A DNA stretch of 64,000 bases from positions 11,861,501 through 11,925,500 of the forward strand of contig JAVTVJ010000001.1 of the NCBI GenBank assembly GCA_034509425.1, read 5' to 3'. Made by a program: the position numbers and the translations under genes. This document shows positions 38,256 through 48,825 of this stretch, in pieces. The notes under the pieces are model-generated. The model did no database searches. It had not been told where the DNA came from and was given only the letters and a program-made list of their open reading frames with translations. The DNA is from Eopsaltria australis (lineage: Eukaryota > Chordata > Aves > Passeriformes > Petroicidae). The first letter of the stretch is position 1. Every line of letters starts with the position of its first letter.

Positions 38256-40239
38256 ATGAAAAGAAGCAGCTAAGCTACTTTGAGCATCATTAATTAAGAG
38301 CTTCTCTGTCATTCTGGAGCAGCAGTCCCAAAATGACCACCTTGACTACGTCATTGCCTGATTTTGGGCATTAGTATTCAGTGGTTATCCAAACAATACC
38401 CATATTTCAGAGGAAAATACTTATCACCAGCACTGGCATGACAGTAGTGATTACAGACAGAGTTTAAAGTAGTAATTGCAAAATACATTGCAGCAACATG
38501 GGAAGAAGTTCTCTGCTGTAACGATGCTTGTCCCTGTCTTAAATTAGGGTCAATGTTTTCAAACATGTGGTGGTGTTTGACTATGAGGAAGCTGTTTTCA
38601 TTTGTTTCCCAGGCAACAAGTGCTCCTTCATACCCCAATAAATAACTACAACTTAGAAGTATCATTTGATAAAGAAAAATCTGACCCTAAAGCAGTCAAA
38701 TCCTTAAATAAGTCACATGAATTATTACTAAAAAATATGACAAAGTTTGTGAACTCACTGTTGTTTGCTGGAAATAAAACTGCCAGCATATTGAACATAA
38801 ACTTCCATTTGTTGTACTGATTTAAAACATAACACATTACAAACACCAGCAATGGGAAATATAATTTATTCCTTACAGATATTTGGTGATGTAATTATTT
38901 AGATATTCCCCAATTCTCTAGAGAGAGCAGATACAGAGACAGCTGCAATCAACAGACCTTTTTGTTTTTATTGAGAAAAATATGTAACTATACCAAGTTT
39001 ACAGTCCTACAATTATCACTACCATCAAGTTTAAAGAGAAAATACAAAAAGCCAAGTCCATACCCAGAAAAGGAAATCACGGAGTCAAAATTTGGTTTGG
39101 CCCTCTGACTTCTCTAACACTGGCAAAGGCACTTGATGTGATGATTTGTTTAACACTTTTCTTTTGCTATTAGCACAGTCATTCAAGTGTTCTTCTCTGC
39201 ATGTTTTATTACAGATTTCTGTAACTCTCTGGGGGAAATAAATAAGATGGCTGTGATCACTCTTAGGGAAGCTAAATGGTAAGAACTAGCACTCCCTCTT
39301 GATGGAGTATGGGGCACCAGCAAGTGCTCCCAGGAGCAGGAATTACATCTTCCCTTTGAAAGCTACTGCTCTGCTTTGTAAAGAGCAGTGGAGGCAGAAT
39401 GGAAGGAGACACAAGTCGCATTATGTGTTATTCCCATCCTTGGTCCTTTGCATCCCACCTCTCCCCAAAACCCCAAAGAGTGGAGTGTAAGGTTTTCCGT
39501 GGTAACAGGCACAGGTTTGTACTACCAGGTCCCCATAGTTTTGGTTTGTTCCTGCCCTTACACTTATGCTGATAATGACAAGCTGATGACAAAGTTTTTG
39601 GCATGAGCAACCTATAAAAAAAGAACATTGCAAATACATTATTTTTAATATGCTGCATGGCCCTGGAGGGACAGCATGCCCCAGTGTCAGAGGTAACTTA
39701 AATAGTGTGTGTGTGGGCTTGCAAAATAAATGCCCCCCAAAAGTTTTTCCTCCCTTCAGGCAGCTACTCTGGCAAGTGAATAAATAATCACATCATTTGG
39801 TGTCCTAGGCTCTGGAAACTCAGTGTAACTATCATGATGTTTACTGGCCTCCTGGCATCTGGAATAAAACTCTGCAGTCCAAGAACAGGCACAGTGGTGC
39901 CCAAAAGCAATTTTCATATATGTATGTCTTTTCCTTAAGCTTATTTTTGCCTCTGAAGAAAAACCGGATTCAACTCTCACAAAGTCCCAGCAAACTCCTC
40001 AACTTTCCATAACGTCCTTTGATGTTTTCACTGTAAGTATTCCCCAGCGTGTAAAGCCTCTGCCTTTTGCTGTAAGGCTATCAATTTTCATATACAGAAA
40101 GCTTTCTTGCACCCCCCATACATCTTTACTAGGTTACAGTGTAGCAATTTGGCAATATGCTTCTTTATTTCTTTTTAAAGTATGTACTATTTCTCAATCA
40201 TAGCTATGTAGGATGGGGTCAAATGTTTCACTCATTTTT
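38256..40239. other. Intron 1 between the microsatellite and the promoter-side purine tract
   Basis: No gene or recognisable repeat seen. AT-rich with several A or T runs of 6 to 8. Confidence 0.5.
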
Positions 40240-40287
40240 AAAAAAAGAGAGAAGGAAGGAAGGAAAAGAGAGAAAAAGGAAAAGAAA
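40240..40287. repeat. 48-base polypurine tract
   Basis: Only A and G for 48 bases, with GAAG and GGAA words and a pure A start. It lies about 200 bases from the edge of the CpG island, in intron 1 of COLEC12, where the sense strand is all pyrimidine. Simple-repeat DNA, or a nuclease-sensitive tract flanking the promoter. Confidence 0.8.
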
Positions 40288-40705
40288 CAAAGTTTCAGTT
40301 TGAACAGATGCAAAGACCAGAAATTTTCCAGTCGGTGGATGTAGAGGAGAAATACGCCAAATACATTTCACAAGCCAGTTAAGCCTCTACTGGCACCTAA
40401 TCACTGCCAGATGTTTAGAAGCAACACCAAGAACATCGCAAAACGCTGGCAAAAAATAAACAAATCAACCAGGGAGAAACACAAGTCTTCTTCTCGGGGC
40501 ACCGGCGAGGGAGAAGATAAAAGTTGGGTGCCGAGAGAAGACGTGCTGGGCAGAGCACCCATGCCGGGACACACTCACACTCACACGGGCACGGCCCGCT
40601 CCCGGACCGGGACTGACGGACACGCCGAGCCGCGGCGGCGGCGCAGACCCCGCACCCCGGGGTCGCGGTGAGAGCCCCGCTCTGCCTCTCCCGGCACCGG
40701 CTGCC

Positions 40706-40760
40706 CGTGCCCTGCCCTTAGCATGCGTGCCCTGCCCTTAGCAGGCGTGCCCTGCCCGCC
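40706..40760. repeat. 20-bp tandem repeat, about 2.7 copies, inside the CpG island
   Basis: CGTGCCCTGCCCTTAGCATG at 40706-40725 is followed by a copy with one change (CATG to CAGG) at 40726-40745 and a partial third copy, CGTGCCCTGCC, from 40746. It sits in intron 1 about 240 bases past the exon 1 donor. Short GC-rich minisatellite. Confidence 0.9.
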
Positions 40761-40995
40761 ACCTGCCCGCACCGCGTCCTGCCAGGACCCTGCTGGCTAC
40801 GGCTCACCCCGCGGGCACCCTCCCCGAGCCCGCACTGCCCGCAGTATCCCCTTGCCGAAGACTCCACAGTCCCGCACCGTGCCCGCCGCCTGCCCCGCGC
40901 CCGCACTGTTCCCGCACGCTGCCGATCCCGCAAGTCCCGCGGTGCCCGGTGCACGTGTGCGGGCGGCGGAGCGGGCTCCCCGCTCCTGTCCGTAC

Positions 40996-41002
40996 CTTTC
41001 AT
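40996..41002 (-). CDS. COLEC12: COLEC12 coding exon 1: start codon and 4 more bases
   Basis: On the minus strand GCGCCAAG ATG AAA G is followed by the donor GTACGG (from 40995). Only seven coding bases (Met, Lys and the first base of codon 3) lie here, completed by AC at the start of exon 2 to give Asp. The start has A at -3 and G at -1, though the base after ATG is A. I chose this start because the spliced product MKDD.. matches collectin-12 exactly as remembered, because the donor phase fits exon 2, and because the codon lies in a CpG island. The 5' untranslated part extends to the right from 41003; its end cannot be fixed from sequence but probably falls within 41060-41300. An upstream in-frame start was not required. 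COLEC12 is a plasma-membrane scavenger receptor known mainly from endothelium, and from other cell types in some species. Confidence 0.95.
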
Positions 41003-41320
41003 CTTGGCGCCGGGGCGGGTCGCATAGGACGGACGGGGCGCGGCGGGGCTGCCGCCGGGAGCGGCGGGCGGCGGAGCGCTCCCTGCCTACTGCCGGGCCA
41101 TGCCCCGCCGCGGGCCCTGCTGCGCAGCCCCGGCCGTGCCGCTGCCGCTCGCCCTCGCTCCTCGGCCGCCCGCGGCACCCAGCTCTCGCCGCCAGCCCCG
41201 CGGAGCCCGGCCCGGCCCCGCGGAGCCGCGGCTCGGCCCCGCCTCCCTCCCTCCGCCCCGGGGAAGGGGCCGCGGCCGGGGCCGGGCGGCGGGGGCGGGC
41301 TCGGGGTCCCAGCGGCTGAC
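41003..41320 (-). promoter_or_regulatory. COLEC12: Likely COLEC12 5' UTR and core promoter
   Basis: The region immediately upstream of the start codon on the minus strand. It is GC-box rich, TATA-less, and holds a plus-strand G-quadruplex-prone segment at 41278-41306. The boundary between 5' UTR and promoter is unknown. Because the same island could fire in both directions, a divergent plus-strand non-coding transcript is possible but not shown by the sequence. Confidence 0.6.
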
Positions 41321-41650
41321 GGGGCTGAGGGTGTCGCACCCCGTCCCACCGCACCCCGCGGGATTCCCGGGCTGCGGGGCCGTAGGCAGCAGGGGCTGCC
41401 CTGCGTGGGGTGCCCCTCCCTGTGCGTGGGGAGCAGCCCGGGACGGGACCTACAGGGCGCCCGTCAGCGACCGGGGGAGCTCAAGTGGGAGGTGGTGTTC
41501 CCGGCACTGTCCTGTCCCCACGCTCCCCACGCCCGTGCAGGCACCTGGGGGATTCCTCGTGGGTGTGACCTCTCCAGGCTCCCCACACCGGCGTGCCTCA
41601 CATGCGACACGCCGACGGAGGGACCCTGGAGCGGGGGTGCATAGCTGTCT

Positions 41651-44600
41651 GCTGGGAAGAGACTGCAAGGGTGTGCGAAATTCACCCTGGTGCTGAACGA
41701 TGGGTCACGAGTAGTCCTGTTGGATTCAATGAACTGCGTGCACTACAGGCACTGGAGAGTGTGTGTAAATATTTGTGGGATTAGGGATATACAGGCCAGT
41801 CATCTTTTATTTTTCTAGTTCTGGATGTTGCCAGGAATAAGGGATCGTTTCCAGGCTCCTGTTTTCATGAAAGGCATGGTTTGTTTTTCTGCAAAGCTAC
41901 CGATTTTTAGGCAATTGAAGATGGCGATAAATGTTTATGATCCAGCTTTGAGTGTTAACATCAGTGCTGATGAGGCAGGGCAGGTGCAAGGTGCACCAGT
42001 TCGTTCTGGGGATGAGCAAAGTAGTGGAGGCACCAGAGAGTCCTTCCTGATGGAGTGAGAAGATGCACACAATTTTGCCTTAGCAGTTAGAGGTATCACA
42101 GCCTGTTGAACGTAGGGATGCCCAAAGAAATTATTATACTACATGGTCTTTTTAGAGGGTCTGTAGCTCCAATAAGGACCACAGCGTACCAGAAAGGTCA
42201 TGGCTCAGAGTCATAGCATTGATTTAACACGAGGTCAAAAAGCATTGGAAACCTATCAAGTATGATCTCATATCAGCAAGGAATGGAGGATTAAATCCAC
42301 CAAAAGTAGTCATTCTAGAGCAAAAATGAAAGAACAGATTCAGAAATCTGAATTCCTTCAGTTAGTCTGGTTACTGGAGTTGACATCAGCTTGAGCATGT
42401 TTCACTGACTTGGAGGCAGTACCTTTAGTTTGGGGCTGATGAAAATATTGGAATACCAGCTGCAGTAGCCATTTGCTGCTTTAAAGCAGGGCTCAGATAT
42501 CAAAGAGACTTGACTCAGCTTTTAGTTTACACTCTAGCAAGTTGACTGGAGTATCATGAGTAAAACACTTAAATCTGAATACAGTCATCAGGTAATTACA
42601 GGGGCCCTGTAGTGTTGTGTTGGATTAGGACCACAGCATTTTTAAGACACTCATGCTTACTTGGTTGTGTGAGGCTTCTAAGTTAATTTACAATTTTTAT
42701 TTTAAAGAACAAATAAAATTCAGTTTTCAAAACTAAAAGCTATTGAGACTCTGATCCAAAGCCCATGAGTACATTCCCAAAAAAGAAATCTTTCCATCAC
42801 TTGTCATGGACTGGTTTGAAAACACAATGCAGAAGGAATGCTTTAAAAAAAGGTGAAGAAAGAAGAATATCACTTTAAACCTGTGTCATTGGGCATGTGC
42901 AAGGAGCAGGACTGTGCAGGAATTTAGAAAATTCCTCAAAAGCTGTAAATGATAACACTTTTCTAATTTTTTATACAGTAACCTTAGTGAACTGCAGGGT
43001 AGCAACCAAAATTGCAGGAATCGCTGTGTCTGAGGAAAATATTTTCCTTATTAATTGAAAGAAAAATTATTAGAATTTTAAATTAATATAGAGGTTATGA
43101 TTGATTCACTAGGCCTGGGATCTACCTCCATTCTTGTAACTTGAAAATATTTATTAATTTGTGAACACAGTGGGATACTTCATATTTCTGGAGTAAGCTT
43201 CCATATTGGCTTTTAATCACGTAAGTTGTATTCCACACTGGATTTCTTATGCATATATTAGGAATGTGTAGGAAAGTATATGTAGAAATATGCTAATTTA
43301 AATGGCTGATGAGCTTCTGCTAATACTGCTATAAAAATCTAGTGTTAGTTAAGAAATGCAGGAAACTCCTGAACTGTTTCATATGTCAAATCTTTCCTCT
43401 AAACCCAAGTATTTTATGTTTTCATTTCTGAAGTGGGCATTCCTTTTTCCTTCCCACCAATCCATGTCTGTCCACCAGAGGAAGGTGTGTTAGAGACCAT
43501 CACCACCCTTAGCAATCTTGGGATTAACAAAGGGGAAGACAGATTGTTGATGGTTCATGGTGATGGGGTAATTGATCAAGCACACTTAACGAATTTCAGT
43601 GGATGATTGATATTATGGAGCATGTACATTATTGTAAATGTTCAGCTGAATACACACATATTTAGGGTGCAGTATACTACATAATACAGGTTTGTATTGT
43701 GCTGGGAAACATAATACTGTGCTGCAGTATTATGTCACAGTCACAGGCCTTCACAAGCTTTAACTTTAATCTACTCCTTTATAATTTTCAAGTTTCATTT
43801 AAAGCTGTGGTGAAATTTGCCAAACACAGTTACATTGCCTTTCAGAGAACACCACCGATCTTCTCAGAAAAAGTTTCAAGTATATTTTCATATTCTTTTA
43901 TTTTTAGGAAACTTCAGACCACATTCTAGGGAAACTAATTCCACAGAAATGCTTCATTTTAGGGGCTTCTTTGTTACCCTAGTTCAGGACATAAATTATG
44001 AGGCCTGTTTTTTCATCCAACAATAATAATATAACAGCAGCTTACTACCACAACGGGCTGCCTGTCACAAAGTGATCCCATGTTGCAGCCAGATTCAGAC
44101 TCAGAAGGAACTGAAGGATCTAAACAAATCATCTTCTTTAGAAATGTTTACATGTTGCCTTAATATGGCTTGTTTATATGGAACTATTACAATTTATTCA
44201 TCAAATGCTGAAATAAGGTACCCAAGTGAGCGCTTTGCAGTTGCTGTGGCACAGTGGGACTTTAAGCACTCACCAACCACATGTGCGTTGTTTATTTTTT
44301 CCTCGCTACAGTCTCCTCTTGAATATCAAGGAAGTTTATAATGGGTCTCACTCACTTTTACTCTGCAAAATGTGTTCAAATTCAGCAGTAATCCAAAAGA
44401 GAAAGATGTCAGTATTTCATCTCCCTGTATGCACTTTAGAATAAATTGTGCAGGCTGTGCTGAAGTGATTTAAACCCAAGGTAATGTGCTCAGTTCCTGC
44501 TCACTTTGATTCCACTTCCTAATGGACCATTACCCTCACCTGGCTCATTCCCAGAGCCTAACCTAAAAAATTTGTGCTCTTTGGCAAGTTTGGAGATGCT

Positions 44601-46342
44601 GGAAGCCTTGGTCCTTGCACATGGAGGTGTGTGTGGCATTCTCTTTTGATCAGCAGCCTTCTCATAGCCTGAACCCCCATGCAATACAAAGGGCAGAAAT
44701 TAAATTTAAAAATGCCTGAAAAAGAATTGCATGCATCATTGAGGAGAACTGCATGTGACACAGGAACCATATGTGGAAGATCATTTGTCTGAAGTAAGTA
44801 CCATTTGGGTTCAATACAAAATGTGCATTTGAAAAGTAAAAGTTGAGTATTATAACATATTTTAATGATAAATCTTTTTCTGCGCAACAATTTCATATTG
44901 TTGTTAATGACCATTTTGGAGCTGTGCCCAGAGTGAAGACATTATCCTTGGATCTGGGTAATGAGTTTGTAAATGATCCTGAACAAATGGTGAAGTTATT
45001 TGCTAATAATTTTGTTAAATCTGCAGATGAGCCCTTCCCAATCTGGGTAATTAGCATGGTAATTTGAAAGTATTTAGTTATCTAGACTTGACCCTGGCAA
45101 GTGAGGTTGGTTTTTGTTTTTCCTTTCCTGTTTTTTGATTAACTGTGATACTGAGGGAGATTCTGAAAGCAGCAAAACTCCTGGTTGTCTTTTCAGTATG
45201 CCAGGATTACTCAGAGATACAGACTTGTTCTAGCCATCGTTTGGATGTTGATCATGCAAAGGCTCATGTGCCAGTTCTCTTGTATTTCAATTGCTGAGAC
45301 CTTTTTATCTTGGAAGGAAAAATGGAAGACAGCTCTAGAATAGGCTGAACAGTCACATTGCACTAAATTTAAAAAACAAAATGCTGGAAGGTAAGTAAAT
45401 GTACAACTATTACCATTATCTGTGGATGAGATTGAGGGACCACTTTTTAATATTTTTGATATTTGATGAAACACATTATTGTGGTGTTTTATCATATTTT
45501 GAATGAAGAGAGATTATTTCCAGTTCAGAAAGTTTGTGAAATTTTATTCTGGCAATTTACAGACCAATTTCCTTGCACAGTTTTGTGTCAAAATTGCCTA
45601 AAACAATTGTAGCTGTTGTATCTGCTGAATATCCAAACCAATGAAATATTTGACATTTGTGCTCCAAAATTTCCGTAATGAAAAGTAATTCCATTACTGC
45701 TAGAGTGCTTAAATGTTGAAGACAGTAAAACCAAGACCAAATAATTAGTGCCAATTTTATTAGGATCTTTGCAGAAGCAGATTTGTATATGTTACTGATG
45801 ACGTTTTGTCTGCTCGTAGAACGTGTTTCTTTCAGCACACACAAAAATAATTCTGATTGCCTAAGGAATAGATTCTTATTGTCTAAGGTCTAACCAGGTC
45901 AGCTCTTCAGCTGGAGTATATCAAAATGCTACTGGCCAGAGTTTGATTTATGCTGATAGAAAGCAGCAAAGATCTCTCCATGTTTTGAGACTGTCCAAAT
46001 GCCAGTGACATTCAGCTTATGGCTATTTTCAGTGGGAGCAAGCCAGCAGGAACCCAGAAATGGGCTGCGTCAGCCCAGAGAAGCATCAGTCTGCTGTCAT
46101 TACATGCCACACATCTGGGGATCAGCTGGGTGTGTTCTGCATGCTCTGGTCTGTCTGTGCAGCTTCTTCCAGAGGTAAAGAGGTGCACAGAGCTGTCTCT
46201 GTAAGGACACCTGGCACTAGAGGGAGTGGAAGCCGATGTAAACTACTTACAGACAGCAACACAGCGTGGTTCAGCTGTGTCCACTGCCCAGATTTGCTGG
46301 TTATGTCAATAGAGACTCACATGGTTAGTCCAAATGTATGAT
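41651..46342. other. Upstream intergenic DNA, no gene seen
   Basis: AT-rich sequence upstream of COLEC12. Open frames on plus at 41825-42058 (77 codons) and 44843-45067 (74 codons), and on minus at 44558-44914 (118 codons), have no recognisable domain, splice sites or good start context. No mobile element is recognised. Confidence 0.5.
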
Positions 46343-46692
46343 ACAATCATAGAATCATAGAATGGCTGGGGCTGGAAGAAACTTCCAAGATCGTCTAGTT
46401 CCACCCCCTGCTGTGGGCAAGGACATCTTCCACTGGACCAGGTTGCTCAGAGCTCTATCCAACATGGCCTTAAAGACAGCCACAATTTCTCTGGGAAATC
46501 TGTTCCAGCGCCTCACCACCCTCACAGTAAAGAATTATTTCCTAATATCTAATCTAAATCTATTGTCTTTCAGTTTGAACCCTTGATTCCTCCTTGTCCT
46601 GTCATTGCATGCTCCTGTAAAAAGTCCCTCCCCATCTTTCTCACAGGGTCTCTTCAGGAACTGGAATACTGTATGTGGTCTTCCTGACCTCT
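46343..46692 (-). mobile_element. CR1 LINE 3' fragment
   Basis: CR1 in minus orientation: its 3' tail reads ATCATAGAATCATAGAATGG on plus at 46347-46366. It then runs through the usual reverse-complement words: CTTCCACTGGACCAGGTTGC (46428-46447), CTCACCACCCTCACAGTAAAGAA (46512-46534) and GTCCCTCCCCATCTTTCTC (46624-46642). It fades near 46690. About 350 bases, non-coding, 5'-truncated as most CR1 copies are. Confidence 0.93.
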
Positions 46693-48339
46693 TGCCTGGC
46701 AGTGCAGACCTCAGAGTCAGAGACTGAGTGTGACTTGTATATTGCTTGGTCACAGGAGAGGAGCACAGCAAGAAAAGCAAATAAAAATACAGTGAATCCT
46801 CCCTATATTAAGTTAACATTATTGCAATGTATTTTGGCTCCTCAGCCTGTGAGTTCCACCCATTAGGACTCCCTGACGCTTCAACAAGTGGGTGTAAGTA
46901 GGTCCAGGGGAATATTAAATTACAACCCTTCAGCTCTGACTTTGGCCCAAAAAGTACAGAAAAAAACCCTTTGAAAATCAGGGAACATCATGACTGCAAT
47001 TGTAAAGTATTTTGCACACTGTAGAACACATCTGTAAATTATGTAAATTAATATTTATGGACAATGTTGAACCTTTGAAGTTTTGCTTTTTGGGACATAC
47101 TGACAATAAAAGATGGCCACTCTGATTAGTATTTTTAGTAGCATTTACCAGGTTTACATTATTTTTTTCTTTTCTGTTACAGCAAATGGACTTCAAAAGG
47201 AACAAATGTACCAAAAGATAGGTAGTGATAAATAGTTCCTCGTGTATTGCTTCTGACACCATATTATCCACAGTTGCTTCTGATGCAACTGATGTTCTGC
47301 TTTAGTCTTCTTTCAGTTAGGTTACAGAGCAAGATATATTAACTGGAAATATTAATGAAGGCTATGAAGAGATACTATAGCTTTTTCATTTTGTCAGACA
47401 CACACAAATAGTTGTGTTCAAAGAACATTACTAAGGTGGTGAAATCGAGCATTCAAAAGGATAGGAAATACCAGGAGAAAGATTTCCCATGGGACCTCAA
47501 TTTACCTGCCTATGTCTGGAATTATTGACAAGACATATACTCCTACTGACAAAAGTTATCAATATGGATAGTAGTTTATAATGGTGTATTAATTTTTTTC
47601 TCTGGTAATTCCATTTTTTTGGTGCAGAGGAGGGACTGGATTAATTTAGGCAGCACCCATTCAATATTTTATATTTTCTTCATTGTTTCTATAGGTCCTG
47701 TTCACTGCAATGTTCATGCTCTTCTCTGAAGATAAAATTATTAATTTCCTCTATGTCAGTCATCAGGGTAGCATTTCACAAATCTTAATTAAACTTTGCA
47801 AGGAAAAAGGAGTATTAATACCTCCATTTTATAGGAGTGAGCCACAGTAACATTAAAGCTATTCTCTCCTAAGAAGTGAGTCACTTGAAGTGCAATGATT
47901 TCTTGAGGTACCCAATGTTATAATCAATGTTTACACTACACACCTGGGGGCACCTTTCACTTTCCACTGTACAAGCCTGGCTAAAAGTCCTAGTGACACC
48001 CCCACAAGGCTCAGCTACACACAGTGCTGCCTCTGACCTTTCTTTCTCATCTTTCCATGCATGTGAAACCTGCAAAGAGCAGCTCCGGGAGGCTCTGAGT
48101 GAAACTCCACATGAGGATGATTGGGGCATGAGGACATGAGGTGTGCTGCTGATGGCAGCAGGCCAGCAATCCAGCTACAGCCATGCTCAGTGCTTACAAG
48201 CTTGAAGGCTACATCCTATTGACTTCCATGTCAGGGGGCACTGCTCAGCCCTTCTGCAAATGAAACCATAGGTTCCTGTCAGGATTGTTGAGAAAAACAT
48301 GGGTAGTGAGAGACTAGGATGAGCTGGATGGTGGTGAGG
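46693..48339. other. Intergenic stretch, nothing recognised
   Basis: AT-rich DNA between a CR1 and an LTR copy. The open frames (97 codons on minus at 46978-47271, 82 on minus at 47881-48129) resemble no protein I know. Confidence 0.5.
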
Positions 48340-48825
48340 TGCTGGGATGGGTCAAGGACAGCTGGTGGCAGCTCAGCCCCCACCCAGCTGCTCACTCACT
48401 TTCCCCCAGAGAGACGGGGGAGAGAGTTGGAAAGCCTAAAGTGAGAAAAACTCATGGGTCAAGATGAAGGCAGTTTAATAAGGGAATGGGGAAAAAAGTT
48501 CCAACTGATGCAAAGGCAATCACTCATCACCTCCCACCAGCAGACCGATGCCCAGCCAGTCTTCAAACTAAGCACAAAAAGCCCCTGTTTTATTGATGAG
48601 CGTGATGGATATGGTGTGAAATATCCCTGGGCAGTTTTGGTCAGCTGTCCCCTCCCAGCCTCTTGCCTACTCCCAGCCTACTCATGGGGCAGCAGAGAAG
48701 CAGAGAAGGCCTTGGTGCTGTGAAAGCACTGCTCAGCAACAGCAAAAACATGGATGTGTTACAAAACCACAGCACCCTGCAGGCTACTTGAAGAAAATCA
48801 CCTCCACCCCAACCAGGCCCAGTGT
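48340..48825 (-). mobile_element. Old solo LTR, same family as the LTR at 5.0 kb, opposite strand
   Basis: Read as reverse complement this is the avian LTR family found at 5034-5777. Shared segments, given on plus, are CAGCTGCTCACTCACTTTCCCCC (about 48384-48406), GGGGGAGAGAGTTGGAAAG (48416-48434), AAAGTGAGAAAAACTCATGGGTC (48438-48460), GCAGTTTAATAAGGGAA (48469-48485), AATATCCCTGGGCAGTTTTGGTCAGCTGTCCC (48620-48651), AGAAGCAGAGAAGGCCTTGG (48697-48716), GCACTGCTCAGCAACAG (48727-48743) and TTGAAGAAAATCACCTCCACCCC (48788-48810). It is far more diverged and has gaps, so it is older than the 5 kb copy or from an older subfamily. Ends are approximate and I see no clean target duplication. Confidence 0.82.

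Larger units (their letters stand above)
29479..40995 (-). other. COLEC12: COLEC12 intron 1 (11,517 bp)
   Basis: Bounded by GTACGG after the ATG AAA G exon (donor GT at 40995-40994 read on minus) and the CAG acceptor at 29481-29479. It is a GT-AG intron of phase 1. It contains a CR1 fragment, poly(A) runs, an AGG microsatellite, a polypurine tract and, near its 5' end, part of the CpG island. First introns starting in a CpG island often hold enhancers; none can be shown here. Confidence 0.93.
40490..41650. promoter_or_regulatory. COLEC12: CpG island covering the COLEC12 promoter and exon 1
   Basis: A sharp change from AT-rich intron to very GC-rich sequence dense in CG dinucleotides begins near 40490 and fades near 41650. 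The densest part is about 40940-41360. It contains the COLEC12 start codon (41002-41000 on minus) and, upstream, GC boxes in both orientations: near 41011-41020, ccccgcctcc at 41236-41245, and ggggcggg at 41292-41299. No TATA box is visible, as usual for CpG-island promoters. The long open frames through it on both strands (up to 231 codons) arise because GC-rich DNA has few stop codons; their Pro/Ala/Arg/Gly composition is typical of such artefacts. Confidence 0.93.

Noticed and set aside
38100..38312. Open frames coding poly-Glu and poly-Ser
   Set aside because: They are readings of the AGG microsatellite.
40723..41696. Long overlapping open frames on both strands (up to 231 codons) in the GC-rich block
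   Set aside because: They follow from the lack of AT-rich stop codons in a CpG island. Composition is Pro/Ala/Arg/Gly, frames overlap on both strands, and the real coding content here is the 7-base COLEC12 exon.
44843..45067. Plus-strand 74-codon frame with balanced amino-acid use
   Set aside because: No recognised domain and no splice or start context; chance is the simplest account.
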